Assembly (NCBI GenBank): GCA_016779585.1
Contig: JADHNI010000004.1
Location: forward strand, 16,042-80,041
Direction: 5' to 3'
DNA length: 64,000 bases
Origin: Pseudomonadales bacterium
GTDB taxonomy: Bacteria > Pseudomonadota > Gammaproteobacteria > Pseudomonadales > Azotimanducaceae
A program made the translations under genes and the position numbers. Of the stretch, positions 18,805-28,675 are shown piece after piece (the first letter of the stretch is position 1; the number at the start of each line of letters is the position of its first letter). The notes beneath the pieces were generated by a model that was not told the DNA's origin, did not search any database, and saw nothing but the letters and a program-made list of their open reading frames with translations.

Positions 18805-19581
18805 ATGTTCGCTTACCTTAGACTTCTTGGTCGGCAGACCCTAAGACTGTTCGCTACCATGGGGCGGGCTGGACGCCTCTGGTGGATGGCAATAGCCCAT
18901 AAACCTGATCCTGCAAACTTCTCGCTGGTCGTCAGGCAGATTTACCAGCTTGGTGTGCTTTCCGTCGTGATTACCGTTTTATCGGGTTTTTCGATCGGCG
19001 CTGTCCTGGCGCTGCAGGGTTACAACCAGCTGGTGCGATACGGTTCAGAGAGTGCCCTTGGCCTTGGCGTCGCCCTGGTGCTGGTGATGGAAATCGGCCC
19101 GGTGGTTTCGGCCCTGTTGTTCGCCGGTCGTGCAGGCTCCGCGGTGACCGCGGAAATCGGTTTGATGAAAGCAACCGAGCAGTTGACCAGTATGGAGATG
19201 ATGGGGGTTGATCCTTTACGAAGGATTGTCTCCCCCAGGTTATGGGCAGGATTTATCTCGATGCCTTTGCTGGCGATGATGTTCAGCGTCGTAGGTATCT
19301 GGGGCGCCGCCCTGGTTGGTGTCGAGTGGCTGGGTGTTTATGAAGGCGCTTTCTGGTCGACGATGTCCGAGGGTGTGGATTTTGTCCAACACGTACTCAA
19401 GGGCATCATCAAGTCAATCTGTTTCGGGCTGGTGGTGACGTGGATCGCGGTCTTTCAGGGCTATGATTCTGAACCCACCAGTGAAGGCATCGCTGATGCG
19501 ACAACGAGGACCGTGGTATTCTCAAGCGTGTCGGTTCTTGTGCTCGACTTTTTCCTCACTCTGATGATGTTTAACTTCTAA
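18805..19581 (+). CDS. mlaE: Phospholipid ABC transporter permease MlaE
   Basis: Integral membrane permease of the Mla complex, 258 residues and about five to six membrane segments. Conserved permease features are 'GFSIGAVLALQGYNQL', the coupling loop 'LFAGRAGSAVTAEIGLMKATEQ', and the C-terminal 'DATTRTVVFSSVSVLVLDFF'. It lies 17 nt after mlaF and 9 nt before mlaD in the standard mlaFEDCB order. Confidence 0.97.
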   Translation: MFAYLRLLGRQTLRLFATMGRAGRLWWMAIAHKPDPANFSLVVRQIYQLGVLSVVITVLSGFSIGAVLALQGYNQLVRYGSESALGLGVALVLVMEIGPVVSALLFAGRAGSAVTAEIGLMKATEQLTSMEMMGVDPLRRIVSPRLWAGFISMPLLAMMFSVVGIWGAALVGVEWLGVYEGAFWSTMSEGVDFVQHVLKGIIKSICFGLVVTWIAVFQGYDSEPTSEGIADATTRTVVFSSVSVLVLDFFLTLMMFNF

Positions 19582-19590
19582 GGATCACTC

Positions 19591-20043
19591 ATGCAGATGC
19601 GCACAATTGAAATCGTGGTTGGTGCCTTCATGCTGGCAGGGCTGATTTCTCTGGGAATCCTGGCGACCCGGATCAGTGGCTTCAATGTCGACGGTGAAAC
19701 GAACACCTACACTGTCTATGCCAGTTTTGAGAATGTCAGTGGTCTTACGGTCCGATCCAAGGTGAGTATTGCAGGGGTGGAAGTCGGGCAGGTTGCCGCA
19801 ATTGACTACGACCGAAATCGGTATGATGCCAGGGTTCGCATGGAAATCGACGGCAGCGTGGATAACATCAGTGTTGATTCCACGGCGGCGATACTTACCG
19901 AGGGCCTGCTCGGGGGAAAGTACATAGGCTTGTCCATTGGCGCCGAAGACGAGTTCCTGGAAGATGGCAGTGAGATCACAGACACCCAGTCTGCGATTAT
20001 TCTTGAGGAATTGATCGGTCAGTTTTTGCTGGATCAGTTTTAG
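19591..20043 (+). CDS. mlaD: Mla system substrate-binding MCE protein MlaD
   Basis: Membrane-anchored MCE-domain protein whose hexameric ring sits on MlaE and passes phospholipid to MlaC. 150 residues: one N-terminal helix ('IVVGAFMLAGLISLGILAT') and a single MCE domain with 'YTVYASFENVSGLTVRSKV' and 'ILTEGLLGGKYIGLSIG'. A short C-terminal amphipathic tail follows. Family-typical length; spaced 8 nt before mlaC. Confidence 0.97.
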   Translation: MQMRTIEIVVGAFMLAGLISLGILATRISGFNVDGETNTYTVYASFENVSGLTVRSKVSIAGVEVGQVAAIDYDRNRYDARVRMEIDGSVDNISVDSTAAILTEGLLGGKYIGLSIGAEDEFLEDGSEITDTQSAIILEELIGQFLLDQF

Positions 20044-20051
20044 GAGATTAC

Positions 20052-20666
20052 ATGAAGCTTTTTGTCTCATTCCTGTTGTTGTTTTCCGTCGCTGCGACTT
20101 CAGTCACCGCGACGGCCCAGACGGCTTACGAGAGTGTCAGGGAATCAACCGATGTGCTGTTAAAGCGCCTGGTTGAAGTGCAACCACTATACGAAGAGGA
20201 TCCGGAACAGTTTTTTGCAGCAGTGCAGGACGCCCTGTCGCCCTACATCGATTTCGAGGGTTTCGCCAAGGGTGTGATGGCAAAACATTATCGCTCCGCA
20301 ACCATGGCTCAGCGGGAGGCCTTCCTTGCCAGATTCCAGGATGCGCTGATCAGAACCTATGCGACCGCATTGCTGGAGTTTGATAATCAGACGGTGATTG
20401 TCGTTGAGCCGACCACTCCGCCAAAAACCGAGGATAAAGCGACGATCCTGATCAAGGTTTATTCAGGTTCAGGAACGCTTTATCCCGTTCATTACCAGCT
20501 GGGCCTTCATGAAGATGGTCGCTGGTTGCTGCGGAACGTGATTATTAACGGTATCAACATTGGGCTGCAGTTCCGGTCCCAGTTCAACGCTTACATGCAG
20601 AAGTACAAGCAGGATATCGATCTCGTAATCCAGAACTGGGAAGTCGAAGTCGATGATCCGTCTTGA
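20052..20666 (+). CDS. mlaC: Periplasmic phospholipid-binding protein MlaC
   Basis: Soluble carrier that shuttles phospholipid between MlaA-porin in the outer membrane and MlaD. 204 residues with a cleavable signal peptide ('LFVSFLLLFSVAATSVTATA'), then the toluene-tolerance Ttg2 fold including 'IDFEGFAKGVMAKHYRSA' and 'GRWLLRNVIINGINIGLQF'. The 3' end overlaps mlaB by 14 nt. Confidence 0.96.
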   Translation: MKLFVSFLLLFSVAATSVTATAQTAYESVRESTDVLLKRLVEVQPLYEEDPEQFFAAVQDALSPYIDFEGFAKGVMAKHYRSATMAQREAFLARFQDALIRTYATALLEFDNQTVIVVEPTTPPKTEDKATILIKVYSGSGTLYPVHYQLGLHEDGRWLLRNVIINGINIGLQFRSQFNAYMQKYKQDIDLVIQNWEVEVDDPS

Positions 20667-20940
20667 CGACGACGTGCTGCACCTCTCTGGCGAGCTGAGT
20701 CTCGCCAACCTCATGGCTTACCGGCGGGAAATAGAAAATCTGCTGCCCCGTTCCGGCTCTGTTACCGTCAATTTGACGGAGCTTGTCGTTCATGGCTCGG
20801 CGGTGCTTTCCCTGCTTGTTTTCCTGCGGCGGAGAGCCGGTGCAACCGGTGGCGCAGTCACGTTCACGGGATGCAGTGATGTGGTTCGCCAGATGGCGAG
20901 AGTAGCCGAGTTGGAAGAGTTGCTGGGCCTCACGGTTTGA
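20653..20940 (+). CDS. mlaB: STAS-domain protein MlaB
   Basis: Small cytoplasmic STAS protein (95 residues) that binds MlaF and is needed for activity of the transporter. The fold is recognisable from 'LHLSGELSLANLMAYRREIE', 'VTVNLTELVVHGSAVLSLL' and 'VTFTGCSDVVRQMARVAEL'. Sequence is divergent, as usual for MlaB, so position after mlaC carries much of the assignment. Confidence 0.9.
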   Translation: MIRLDDDVLHLSGELSLANLMAYRREIENLLPRSGSVTVNLTELVVHGSAVLSLLVFLRRRAGATGGAVTFTGCSDVVRQMARVAELEELLGLTV

Positions 20941-20986
20941 CTGCACGCATGATAAGATGTCGCGCTTTTCTTTTGAGTCATTTTTC

Positions 20987-22491
<1,505 letters not shown>

Positions 22492-22494
22492 AGC

Positions 22495-23121
22495 ATGTCT
22501 GGCAAGGTGGTCATTGCGCTGACCAAGGGGCGTATCCTCGATGCGGAACTGGACGTGCTGGCACGCGTTGATATCGTGCCTGAAGAGGATCCCCGTGATT
22601 CCCGAAAACTGGTTTTTGGAACCAATCGGCCTGAAGTCGAGGTCATGATCCTGCGTGGCGCTGATGTGGCCACCTATGTTGAGCACGGTATCGCAGATAT
22701 GGGAATGTCCGGTAAGGATGTGTTGCTTGAACATGGTGGTACCGGATTCTATGAGCCACTTGATCTTGGACTTGGTAAGTGCCGAATCATGGTGGCAGGT
22801 TTAAAAGACGAACCACCACTACCCTCACGCCTGAAGATTGCCACCAAGTTCACGAATACTGCGAAGCGCTACTATGCCTCGCGTGGTATCCAGGTGGACA
22901 TCATTAAACTTTACGGGGCCATGGAACTTGCTCCGGTTACAGGTCTGGCTCATCGCATCGTTGATATCGTTGAGACCGGTAATACGCTCAAGGCAAATGG
23001 CCTAGTGCCGATGGAACTGATTACGGAAATCAGTACACGCCTGATCGTAAACGAGTCTTCATACAAGACGAAGTTCGAGATCATCAAGTCAATCATTGAC
23101 TCCCTGGAAGGTGCGTTGTGA
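22495..23121 (+). CDS. hisG: ATP phosphoribosyltransferase, short form HisG
   Basis: First enzyme of histidine synthesis. At 208 residues it is the short HisG_S type, which lacks the C-terminal His-binding domain and needs HisZ (not in the window) for activity and feedback control. The PRPP-loop region is 'IVDIVETGNTLKANGL' (about residue 155), with the N-terminal 'ALTKGRILDAELDVL' and 'ADMGMSGKDVLLEHG'. The stop overlaps the GTG start of hisD. Confidence 0.97.
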   Translation: MSGKVVIALTKGRILDAELDVLARVDIVPEEDPRDSRKLVFGTNRPEVEVMILRGADVATYVEHGIADMGMSGKDVLLEHGGTGFYEPLDLGLGKCRIMVAGLKDEPPLPSRLKIATKFTNTAKRYYASRGIQVDIIKLYGAMELAPVTGLAHRIVDIVETGNTLKANGLVPMELITEISTRLIVNESSYKTKFEIIKSIIDSLEGAL

Positions 23122-24428
23122 TCTCTATACTGGATTCCTCATCACCGGAGTTTCCGGCGGAGCTCGCGCAGTTGCTGGCCTTTGCCGAGGAAGATCAGGC
23201 TGAAGTCCGGACTGCAGTGCAGAACATCATCCGTGAGGTGCGTGAACGGGGTGACGCCGCTGTTGCTGAACTGACCAATCGATTTGACCGTCAGTCCGCA
23301 GAATCCATGGCCCAGCTCACTCTTGATGCAGCAGACCTGGAGTCTGCTTATGAGTCACTGGATCCGCTGATCCGTGACGCGTTGAATGAATCGGCGTCGC
23401 GGGTTCGTGCCTACCATGAGGCACAGCTGATGGCCATGGGTAACGGCGAGCACTGGCAGTACGAAGATGATCTTGGTAACCAGTTGGGCCAGAGAGTTAA
23501 TGCGATGGTGCGGGTGGGTATCTATGCACCTGGCGGCAAAGCGGCTTATCCGTCGACCATTATCATGACCGCGATTCCTGCACGAGTTGCCGGGGTGGAT
23601 GAAATCATCCTTTGCGTGCCGACCCCGGGCGGTGAGGTTAACCCCACGTTGCTCGCCGCGGCACACTTAAGCGGCGTCAATCGGGTCTTCGCGGTCGGCG
23701 GTGCCCAGGCGGTCGCAGCCATGGCTTACGGTACGGATACCATTCCACGCGTCGACAAGATTGTTGGCCCGGGTAACATCTTTGTCGCCACGGCAAAGGA
23801 AATGGTCTTTGGTGATGTGGGAATCGACATGATTGCCGGCCCCTCGGAGGTAGTCATTGTGGCGGATGACTCCGTGGATCCGGACTGGGTGATCCAGGAC
23901 ATGTTTGCCCAGGCAGAACATGATGAAATGGCGCAGGCCATTGTGGTTTCCCACAGCGACACCCTTTTGCAGAAGATTGAAGCGAGGCTGCCCGAGATGC
24001 TGTCGCGCCAGACCCGTGAGGATATCATTTCGAAGTCGATCAGGGATCGGAGTGCATTGATCCGGGTTCCCGATCTTGACCACGCTTTTGAGGTGGTGAA
24101 CCGGATCGCGCCTGAACACCTTCAGCTTGCCCTTGTTGATGCCGGTCAATACCTCGATAAAGTTCGACATGCCGGGGCTGTCTTCCTTGGTGCAGATACG
24201 ACGGAAGTTGTCGGTGATTACACGGCGGGACCGAGTCACGTTTTGCCTACCAGCGGCACAGCTCGATTTGCCTCACCGCTGGGTGTTTACGATTTTCAGA
24301 CCAGGACCTCAGTAATCCAGTGCTCCCGCGAAGGCGCTGTTCGGTTGAACCGCGCTGCAGCGATTATAGCGGTAGAAGAAGGCCTGGATGCCCATGCTGA
24401 ATCTGCCCGCCTCCGTATAAAAGGCTAG
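23118..24428 (+). CDS. hisD: Histidinol dehydrogenase HisD
   Basis: Zn-dependent NAD enzyme converting L-histidinol to L-histidine in the last two oxidations. 436 residues; signature 'DMIAGPSEVVIVADDSVDP' with 'AQAEHDEMAQAIVVS', and the catalytic 'RIAPEHLQLA' (Glu-His pair). The start is GTG overlapping the hisG stop (GTGA). In Pseudomonas hisC follows; here zapE follows instead, 13 nt on. Confidence 0.97.
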   Translation: MISILDSSSPEFPAELAQLLAFAEEDQAEVRTAVQNIIREVRERGDAAVAELTNRFDRQSAESMAQLTLDAADLESAYESLDPLIRDALNESASRVRAYHEAQLMAMGNGEHWQYEDDLGNQLGQRVNAMVRVGIYAPGGKAAYPSTIIMTAIPARVAGVDEIILCVPTPGGEVNPTLLAAAHLSGVNRVFAVGGAQAVAAMAYGTDTIPRVDKIVGPGNIFVATAKEMVFGDVGIDMIAGPSEVVIVADDSVDPDWVIQDMFAQAEHDEMAQAIVVSHSDTLLQKIEARLPEMLSRQTREDIISKSIRDRSALIRVPDLDHAFEVVNRIAPEHLQLALVDAGQYLDKVRHAGAVFLGADTTEVVGDYTAGPSHVLPTSGTARFASPLGVYDFQTRTSVIQCSREGAVRLNRAAAIIAVEEGLDAHAESARLRIKG

Positions 24429-24441
24429 TCCCTAATCCATC

Positions 24442-25557
24442 ATGTCTACTCCGAAGGCTGGACCCAAAAAGCGATACGATGCAGGTGTTCGTGACGGTGA
24501 GTTTCAATATGACGAGGCGCAACACCGCGCACTGGTCCTTCTGCAGGCGCTATACCAGGAACTGAATGACACCCAGAGTCAGGCCCGTCCGAAAAGCGGT
24601 CTCCTGTCACGCTTGTTTGGAAAGACAGAAACGCCCGAGCCTGTGAAAGGAATCTATTTCTGGGGTGGTGTCGGGCGCGGCAAGACATTCCTTATGGATC
24701 TTTTCTATGAATCGCTGCTGTTCAGGGAGAAGAAACGCCTGCACTTTCACCGATTCATGCGCGAAGTTCATCATCAGCTGCGTGAGCTTCAGGGTGAAGC
24801 CAACCCACTCAAGCTCGTTGCGGCACATTTTGCGGAACAGGCGCGTGTGCTCTGTTTTGATGAGTTCTTTGTCAGTGATATTACCGATGCCATGTTGCTT
24901 GCCGGGTTGCTGGATGAAATGTTCGCGCGGGGAATAACACTCGTTGCCACGTCAAATGTTGAACCGGATCATCTTTACGAGAACGGACTGCAACGAAGCA
25001 AGTTCCTGCCGGCAATAGCCCTGTTGAACACGCACACGACTGTGCACAACATGGACGGTGGAATTGACTATCGGCTGCGGGCGCTGGAATCGGCGGAAAT
25101 CTATCATTTTCCGCTGGATGCGCAGGCGGAGGCTGGACTGGAAGCAGCCTTTTTCAGTATTTCACCGGATGAGGGCAGGGCGCAGGTGATACTACCTATC
25201 GAGGGGCGGGATATTACGACCAGGCGCTGCGGGGATGGCGTGGCCTGGTTCGAATTCCTGGCCCTTTGTGATGGTCCCCGATCCCAGAACGACTATATTG
25301 AGCTGGCTCGGCTGTTCCAGACGGTGCTGGTTGGCAATGTCCCGGTACTTGACGAGAAAAAGGAAGACCAGGCACGCCGGTTCATCAGTCTCGTAGACGA
25401 GTTCTATGATCGGAACGTTAAACTTATTATCTCTGCAGAAGCGCCAATCCTGGAGCTCTATCGGGGTAGCAGATTGACGTTTGAGTTTCAGAGAACAGAG
25501 AGCCGTCTCCAGGAAATGCAATCCAAAGAGTATCTTGCCCAGGAACATCGTCCTTGA
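24442..25557 (+). CDS. zapE: Cell division protein ZapE (AFG1-like ATPase)
   Basis: AAA+-like ATPase of the AFG1/LACE1 family, 371 residues. In E. coli it associates with the Z ring late in division. Walker A is 'WGGVGRGKTFLMDLF' (about residue 75), Walker B 'VLCFDEFFVSDITDAMLL', and sensor-like 'TLVATSNVEPDHLYENGLQR'. The C-terminal 'DEFYDRNVKLIISAEAP' is also conserved. Last gene before the rplM promoter. Confidence 0.95.
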   Translation: MSTPKAGPKKRYDAGVRDGEFQYDEAQHRALVLLQALYQELNDTQSQARPKSGLLSRLFGKTETPEPVKGIYFWGGVGRGKTFLMDLFYESLLFREKKRLHFHRFMREVHHQLRELQGEANPLKLVAAHFAEQARVLCFDEFFVSDITDAMLLAGLLDEMFARGITLVATSNVEPDHLYENGLQRSKFLPAIALLNTHTTVHNMDGGIDYRLRALESAEIYHFPLDAQAEAGLEAAFFSISPDEGRAQVILPIEGRDITTRRCGDGVAWFEFLALCDGPRSQNDYIELARLFQTVLVGNVPVLDEKKEDQARRFISLVDEFYDRNVKLIISAEAPILELYRGSRLTFEFQRTESRLQEMQSKEYLAQEHRP

Positions 25558-25652
25558 TCAGCCATTGGCGGCGCTGGGTATCATTAAAAATCAATGTGTT
25601 AGAGGGGCTTCGGTGTCCACGCCATTTTTTGTCCCCGTCTTTGTAACTTTCC

Positions 25653-25681
25653 TTGCAAGGGGGCAGCGCCTTGGGTAATAT
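25653..25681 (+). promoter_or_regulatory. Putative sigma-70 promoter of rplM-rpsI
   Basis: TTGCAA (25653-25658) and TAATAT (25676-25681) are separated by exactly 17 nt, leaving a leader of roughly 105 nt before rplM. The -35 box lies inside a perfect 10-bp palindrome CCTTGCAAGG (25651-25660), which could be an operator. Hexamers each match consensus at four of six bases; no experimental support. The remainder of the 235-nt gap after zapE shows no ORF. Confidence 0.5.
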
Positions 25682-25793
25682 TCGCGCTCCCAAATTCCCC
25701 GCTCTATCTCCCTGTAGATAAAGGACTTTTGCCGGCGGTTTCGAGCCTGGCAGCGATGGGGTAGTAGAGTGAAACGTAACTAAGTATTTGATC

Positions 25794-26222
25794 ATGAAGA
25801 CTATTAGTGTCAAGAAAGAAGAAGTGAAGCACAGCTGGTACGTCGTGGATGCTACCGACAAGACGCTCGGTCGCCTGAGTACCGAGATCGCCAACCGACT
25901 GCGCGGCAAGCACAAGCCAGAATTCACGCCACATGTGGACACAGGTGACTATGTCATTGTTGTTAATGCAGAAAAGGTAGTTGTTACCGGCAACAAGACG
26001 ACTGACAAGATGTATCACCATCACACGGGCTATCCGGGCGGTATCAAATCGATCTCTTTCGACAAATTGATCGACAAGGCGCCGGAAATGATTATTGAGA
26101 AAGCCGTGAAGGGCATGATGCCAAAGAACAAGCTCAGCCGGGCAATGCTGTCCAAGCTGAAGATCTACGCGGGTAGCGAACATCCGCACTCCGCGCAGCA
26201 ACCAACTCCCCTGGAGATCTAA
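25794..26222 (+). CDS. rplM: 50S ribosomal protein L13
   Basis: Early-assembling large-subunit protein, 142 residues. Recognisable segments are '[20 protein letters not shown]', '[16 protein letters not shown]', '[15 protein letters not shown]' and '[19 protein letters not shown]'. ATG at 25794 is chosen over an in-frame TTG 6 nt upstream because L13 proteins begin 'MKT...'. Cotranscribed with rpsI (6 nt gap). Confidence 0.98.
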   Translation: MKTISVKKEEVKHSWYVVDATDKTLGRLSTEIANRLRGKHKPEFTPHVDTGDYVIVVNAEKVVVTGNKTTDKMYHHHTGYPGGIKSISFDKLIDKAPEMIIEKAVKGMMPKNKLSRAMLSKLKIYAGSEHPHSAQQPTPLEI

Positions 26223-26228
26223 CCGAAT

Positions 26229-26618
26229 ATGACCACCCAGTACTACGGAACAGGACGACGAAAATCATCAAAAGCCAGGGTTTTCATGACCCCGGGCACA
26301 GGCAATATCAGCGTTAACAAGCGTAACCTGGACGATTACTTTGGTCGCCAAACAGCACGTATGATCGTAAGGCAGCCACTGGATGTTGTGGAAATGGCTG
26401 ACAAGTTTGATTTCTATGTCACTGTTGTTGGTGGTGGTGGCTCTGGTCAGGCTGGAGCAATTCGCCACGGCATTACCCGTGCCCTCATTGATTATGATGA
26501 GACGCTAAGGCCAACGCTGCGCAGCGCCGGTTTTGTTACCCGTGACGACCGTTCTGTAGAGCGTAAAAAGGTCGGTTTGCGCAAGGCTCGAAAGAAGCCT
26601 CAATTCTCCAAGCGTTAA
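26229..26618 (+). CDS. rpsI: 30S ribosomal protein S9
   Basis: Small-subunit head protein whose C-terminal tail reaches the P-site tRNA. 129 residues with '[16 protein letters not shown]' at the N-terminus, '[20 protein letters not shown]' in the middle and the basic tail '[15 protein letters not shown]' ending in the universal Lys-Arg. Followed at once by an intrinsic terminator. Confidence 0.99.
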   Translation: MTTQYYGTGRRKSSKARVFMTPGTGNISVNKRNLDDYFGRQTARMIVRQPLDVVEMADKFDFYVTVVGGGGSGQAGAIRHGITRALIDYDETLRPTLRSAGFVTRDDRSVERKKVGLRKARKKPQFSKR

Positions 26619-26625
26619 TCTTAAA

Positions 26626-26653
26626 GAGCCGGCTTCAAAGCCGGCTTTTTTTG
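26626..26653 (+). terminator. Intrinsic terminator after rpsI
   Basis: GC-rich hairpin GAGCCGGCTT / AAGCCGGCTT with a 2-nt loop, followed by a run of seven T. It begins 8 nt after the rpsI stop and closes the rplM-rpsI unit. Confidence 0.9.
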
Positions 26654-26673
26654 TTAACGGGCTGTCCAAAAGA

Positions 26674-26708
26674 TAGCTCAAGGCTGTTCATAAATTAGCT
26701 CAAGGCTG
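26674..26708. repeat. Two direct repeats TAGCTCAAGGCTG upstream of petA
   Basis: Identical 13-bp copies at 26674-26686 and 26696-26708, with start points 22 bp apart (about two helical turns). They lie in the rpsI-petA gap, just upstream of a -10-like TAGAAT (26733-26738). The arrangement is that of a tandem activator or repressor site, but no regulator can be named. Confidence 0.5.
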
Positions 26709-26816
26709 CCACATTTTCCCTGCCAGTTGTGGTAGAATCCGCTCGGCTAATTTATGGGCCGAGCCCACCCTATTTTATCCCCCGGGTGGCAGTAGTTTCG
26801 GTAAGGGAGATTCATA

Positions 26817-27416
26817 GTGAGTGAAAAGAGCGTCAACACAGGACGCCGCAATTTTTTGATTGGGGCGACGTCTGTGGTTGGGGCTGCTGGTGTTGTAGGA
26901 GTTGCTGTACCTTTCGTCGGCTCCTGGAATCCCAGCGCCAAGGCATTGGCCGCAGGTGCGCCAATTAAGGTTGATATCAGCAAGATTGCAGACGGCGAAA
27001 TTCTCGGCCCGATTCCGGCCTGGAGAGACAAGCCTATCTTCGTGATCAAGCGAACCCAGGATGTCCTGGATAAACTGAATTCCAAAAATTCACGTCTTGC
27101 GGATCCGGAGTCCGAGCGTGAACAGCAGCCTGAGTATGCCAAGAACGAGACCCGTTCGATCAGACCTGACGTCCTGGTCCTTGTCGGTATCTGCACGCAT
27201 CTCGGGTGCTCTCCGCAGTTTAAGCCGGTGGTTCAACCAGAAACATTTGATGCCGAGTGGATCGGTGGTTTCTTCTGTGCCTGCCATGGTTCCAAGTTTG
27301 ACCTTGCAGGTCGTGTTTATTCCGGCGTGCCTGCGCCTTCGAATCTCGAAGTACCACCTCACTACTACGAAAGCGAAAACGTCATCGTGATCGGTGAAGA
27401 TAAGGGGACTGCCTGA
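26817..27416 (+). CDS. petA: Ubiquinol-cytochrome c reductase Rieske iron-sulfur subunit
   Basis: Iron-sulfur subunit of the bc1 complex. 199 residues with a twin-arginine-like N-terminus ('NTGRRNFLIGATSVVG') leading into the single membrane anchor. The 2Fe-2S motifs 'CTHLGC' and 'CACHGSKFD' carry the two Cys-His pairs. The start is GTG at 26817 behind GGGAG. The stop overlaps the petB start (TGATG). Confidence 0.97.
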   Translation: MSEKSVNTGRRNFLIGATSVVGAAGVVGVAVPFVGSWNPSAKALAAGAPIKVDISKIADGEILGPIPAWRDKPIFVIKRTQDVLDKLNSKNSRLADPESEREQQPEYAKNETRSIRPDVLVLVGICTHLGCSPQFKPVVQPETFDAEWIGGFFCACHGSKFDLAGRVYSGVPAPSNLEVPPHYYESENVIVIGEDKGTA

Positions 27417-28675
27417 TGTCAGCGATTCAACAGACGTTTAAGAACGTCATGGACTGGGTCGACGCGCGACTGCCCGTCACCGAGACCTATGAAAAGCATA
27501 TGTCGAAGTACTATGCGCCCAAGAATTTTAACTTCTGGTATCTCTTTGGGGTGCTCTCAGTGGTTGTCCTGGTTAACCAGTTGCTTACCGGCATCTGGCT
27601 GACCATGAGCTATGTGCCCAGTGCAGAGGGTGCTTTTGCCTCCCTCGAGTACATCATGCGTGATGTGGAGTATGGCTGGATGCTCAGGTACATGCACTCA
27701 ACCGGAGCCTCTGCGTTCTTCCTTGTGGTGTACCTGCATATGTTCCGGGGTCTGATGTATGGCTCTTACCAGAAGCCGAGGGAGCTGATCTGGATCCTGG
27801 GGATGCTGATCTATGTCGCGCTCATGGCTGAGGGTTTCTTTGGTTACCTTCTGCCCTGGGGCAACATGTCTTTCTGGGCAGGGCAGGTCATTGTTTCTTT
27901 GGCGGGTGCCATTCCTGTTGTTGGTGATTCGCTGGCAACCTGGGTGAGAGGTGATTTCAACATCTCCGGCATTACGCTCAACCGTTTCTTTGCGCTGCAC
28001 GTTGTGCTCATTCCGCTGGTACTGATCGTGCTGGTATTCCTGCACATCCTTGCTTTGCACGAGGTTGGTTCCAACAACCCCGATGGTGTGGATATCAAGA
28101 AGAACCTGGATGAAGATGGCAAGCCCGTTGACGGCATTCCGTTCCATCCGGCTTATACAATCGGGCATGACCTGCCTGCGATCGTCGGGTTCCTGTTTTT
28201 CTTTAGCATCGTCATGTTTTATTTCCCGGATGGTGGCGGTTACCTGATTGAGGCACCAAACTACACGCCAGCAGATCCGTTGAAGACCCCCGAGCTGATT
28301 GCTCCGGTCTGGTACTACACACCGTTTTATTCGATGCTCCGTGCCGCAACCTTCCCGCTGTTCGGGCTGGATGCGAAGTTCTGGGGCCTGGTCGTGATGG
28401 CAGGGGCGATTGCTCTGCCTGCAGTTCTGCCGTGGCTCGACAAGTCTCCGGTTAAGTCCATTCGCTACAAGGGTATGGCCAGCAAGATTTTCCTCGCTGT
28501 GTTTGTCATTGCTTTCTTCATTCTCGGCTACCTGGGTGTGCAACACCCGACTCCGGAACGTACGCTACTGGCCCAGGTTTGCACGGCTATCTACTTTGGC
28601 TACTTCCTGTTGATGCCCTGGTACACCAGTGTTGAAAAGACGAAACCGGTTCCGGAAAGGGTAACCATGTCATGA
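27416..28675 (+). CDS. petB: Cytochrome b subunit of the bc1 complex
   Basis: Eight-helix integral membrane subunit, 419 residues, carrying hemes bL and bH and both quinone sites. Helices show the paired heme-ligand histidines ('YMHSTGASAFFLVVYLHMFR' and 'FFALHVVLIPLVLIVLVFLH'), and 'GYLLPWGNMSFW' precedes the Qo region. The Qo 'PEW'-equivalent reads 'PVWYYTPFYSMLR' (residues near 300): 'PELIAPVW' with Val in place of the usual Glu-containing 'PEW'. Overlaps petC by 4 nt. Confidence 0.96.
   Translation: MSAIQQTFKNVMDWVDARLPVTETYEKHMSKYYAPKNFNFWYLFGVLSVVVLVNQLLTGIWLTMSYVPSAEGAFASLEYIMRDVEYGWMLRYMHSTGASAFFLVVYLHMFRGLMYGSYQKPRELIWILGMLIYVALMAEGFFGYLLPWGNMSFWAGQVIVSLAGAIPVVGDSLATWVRGDFNISGITLNRFFALHVVLIPLVLIVLVFLHILALHEVGSNNPDGVDIKKNLDEDGKPVDGIPFHPAYTIGHDLPAIVGFLFFFSIVMFYFPDGGGYLIEAPNYTPADPLKTPELIAPVWYYTPFYSMLRAATFPLFGLDAKFWGLVVMAGAIALPAVLPWLDKSPVKSIRYKGMASKIFLAVFVIAFFILGYLGVQHPTPERTLLAQVCTAIYFGYFLLMPWYTSVEKTKPVPERVTMS

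Noticed and set aside
24429..24441. hisC absence after hisD as a notable loss
   Set aside because: hisC position varies widely among gammaproteobacteria, so its absence here has little meaning.
27698..28546. 282-residue minus-strand ORF antisense to petB
   Set aside because: Composition is unlike a protein fold (many His/Gln/Arg), and petB on the other strand is unambiguous.
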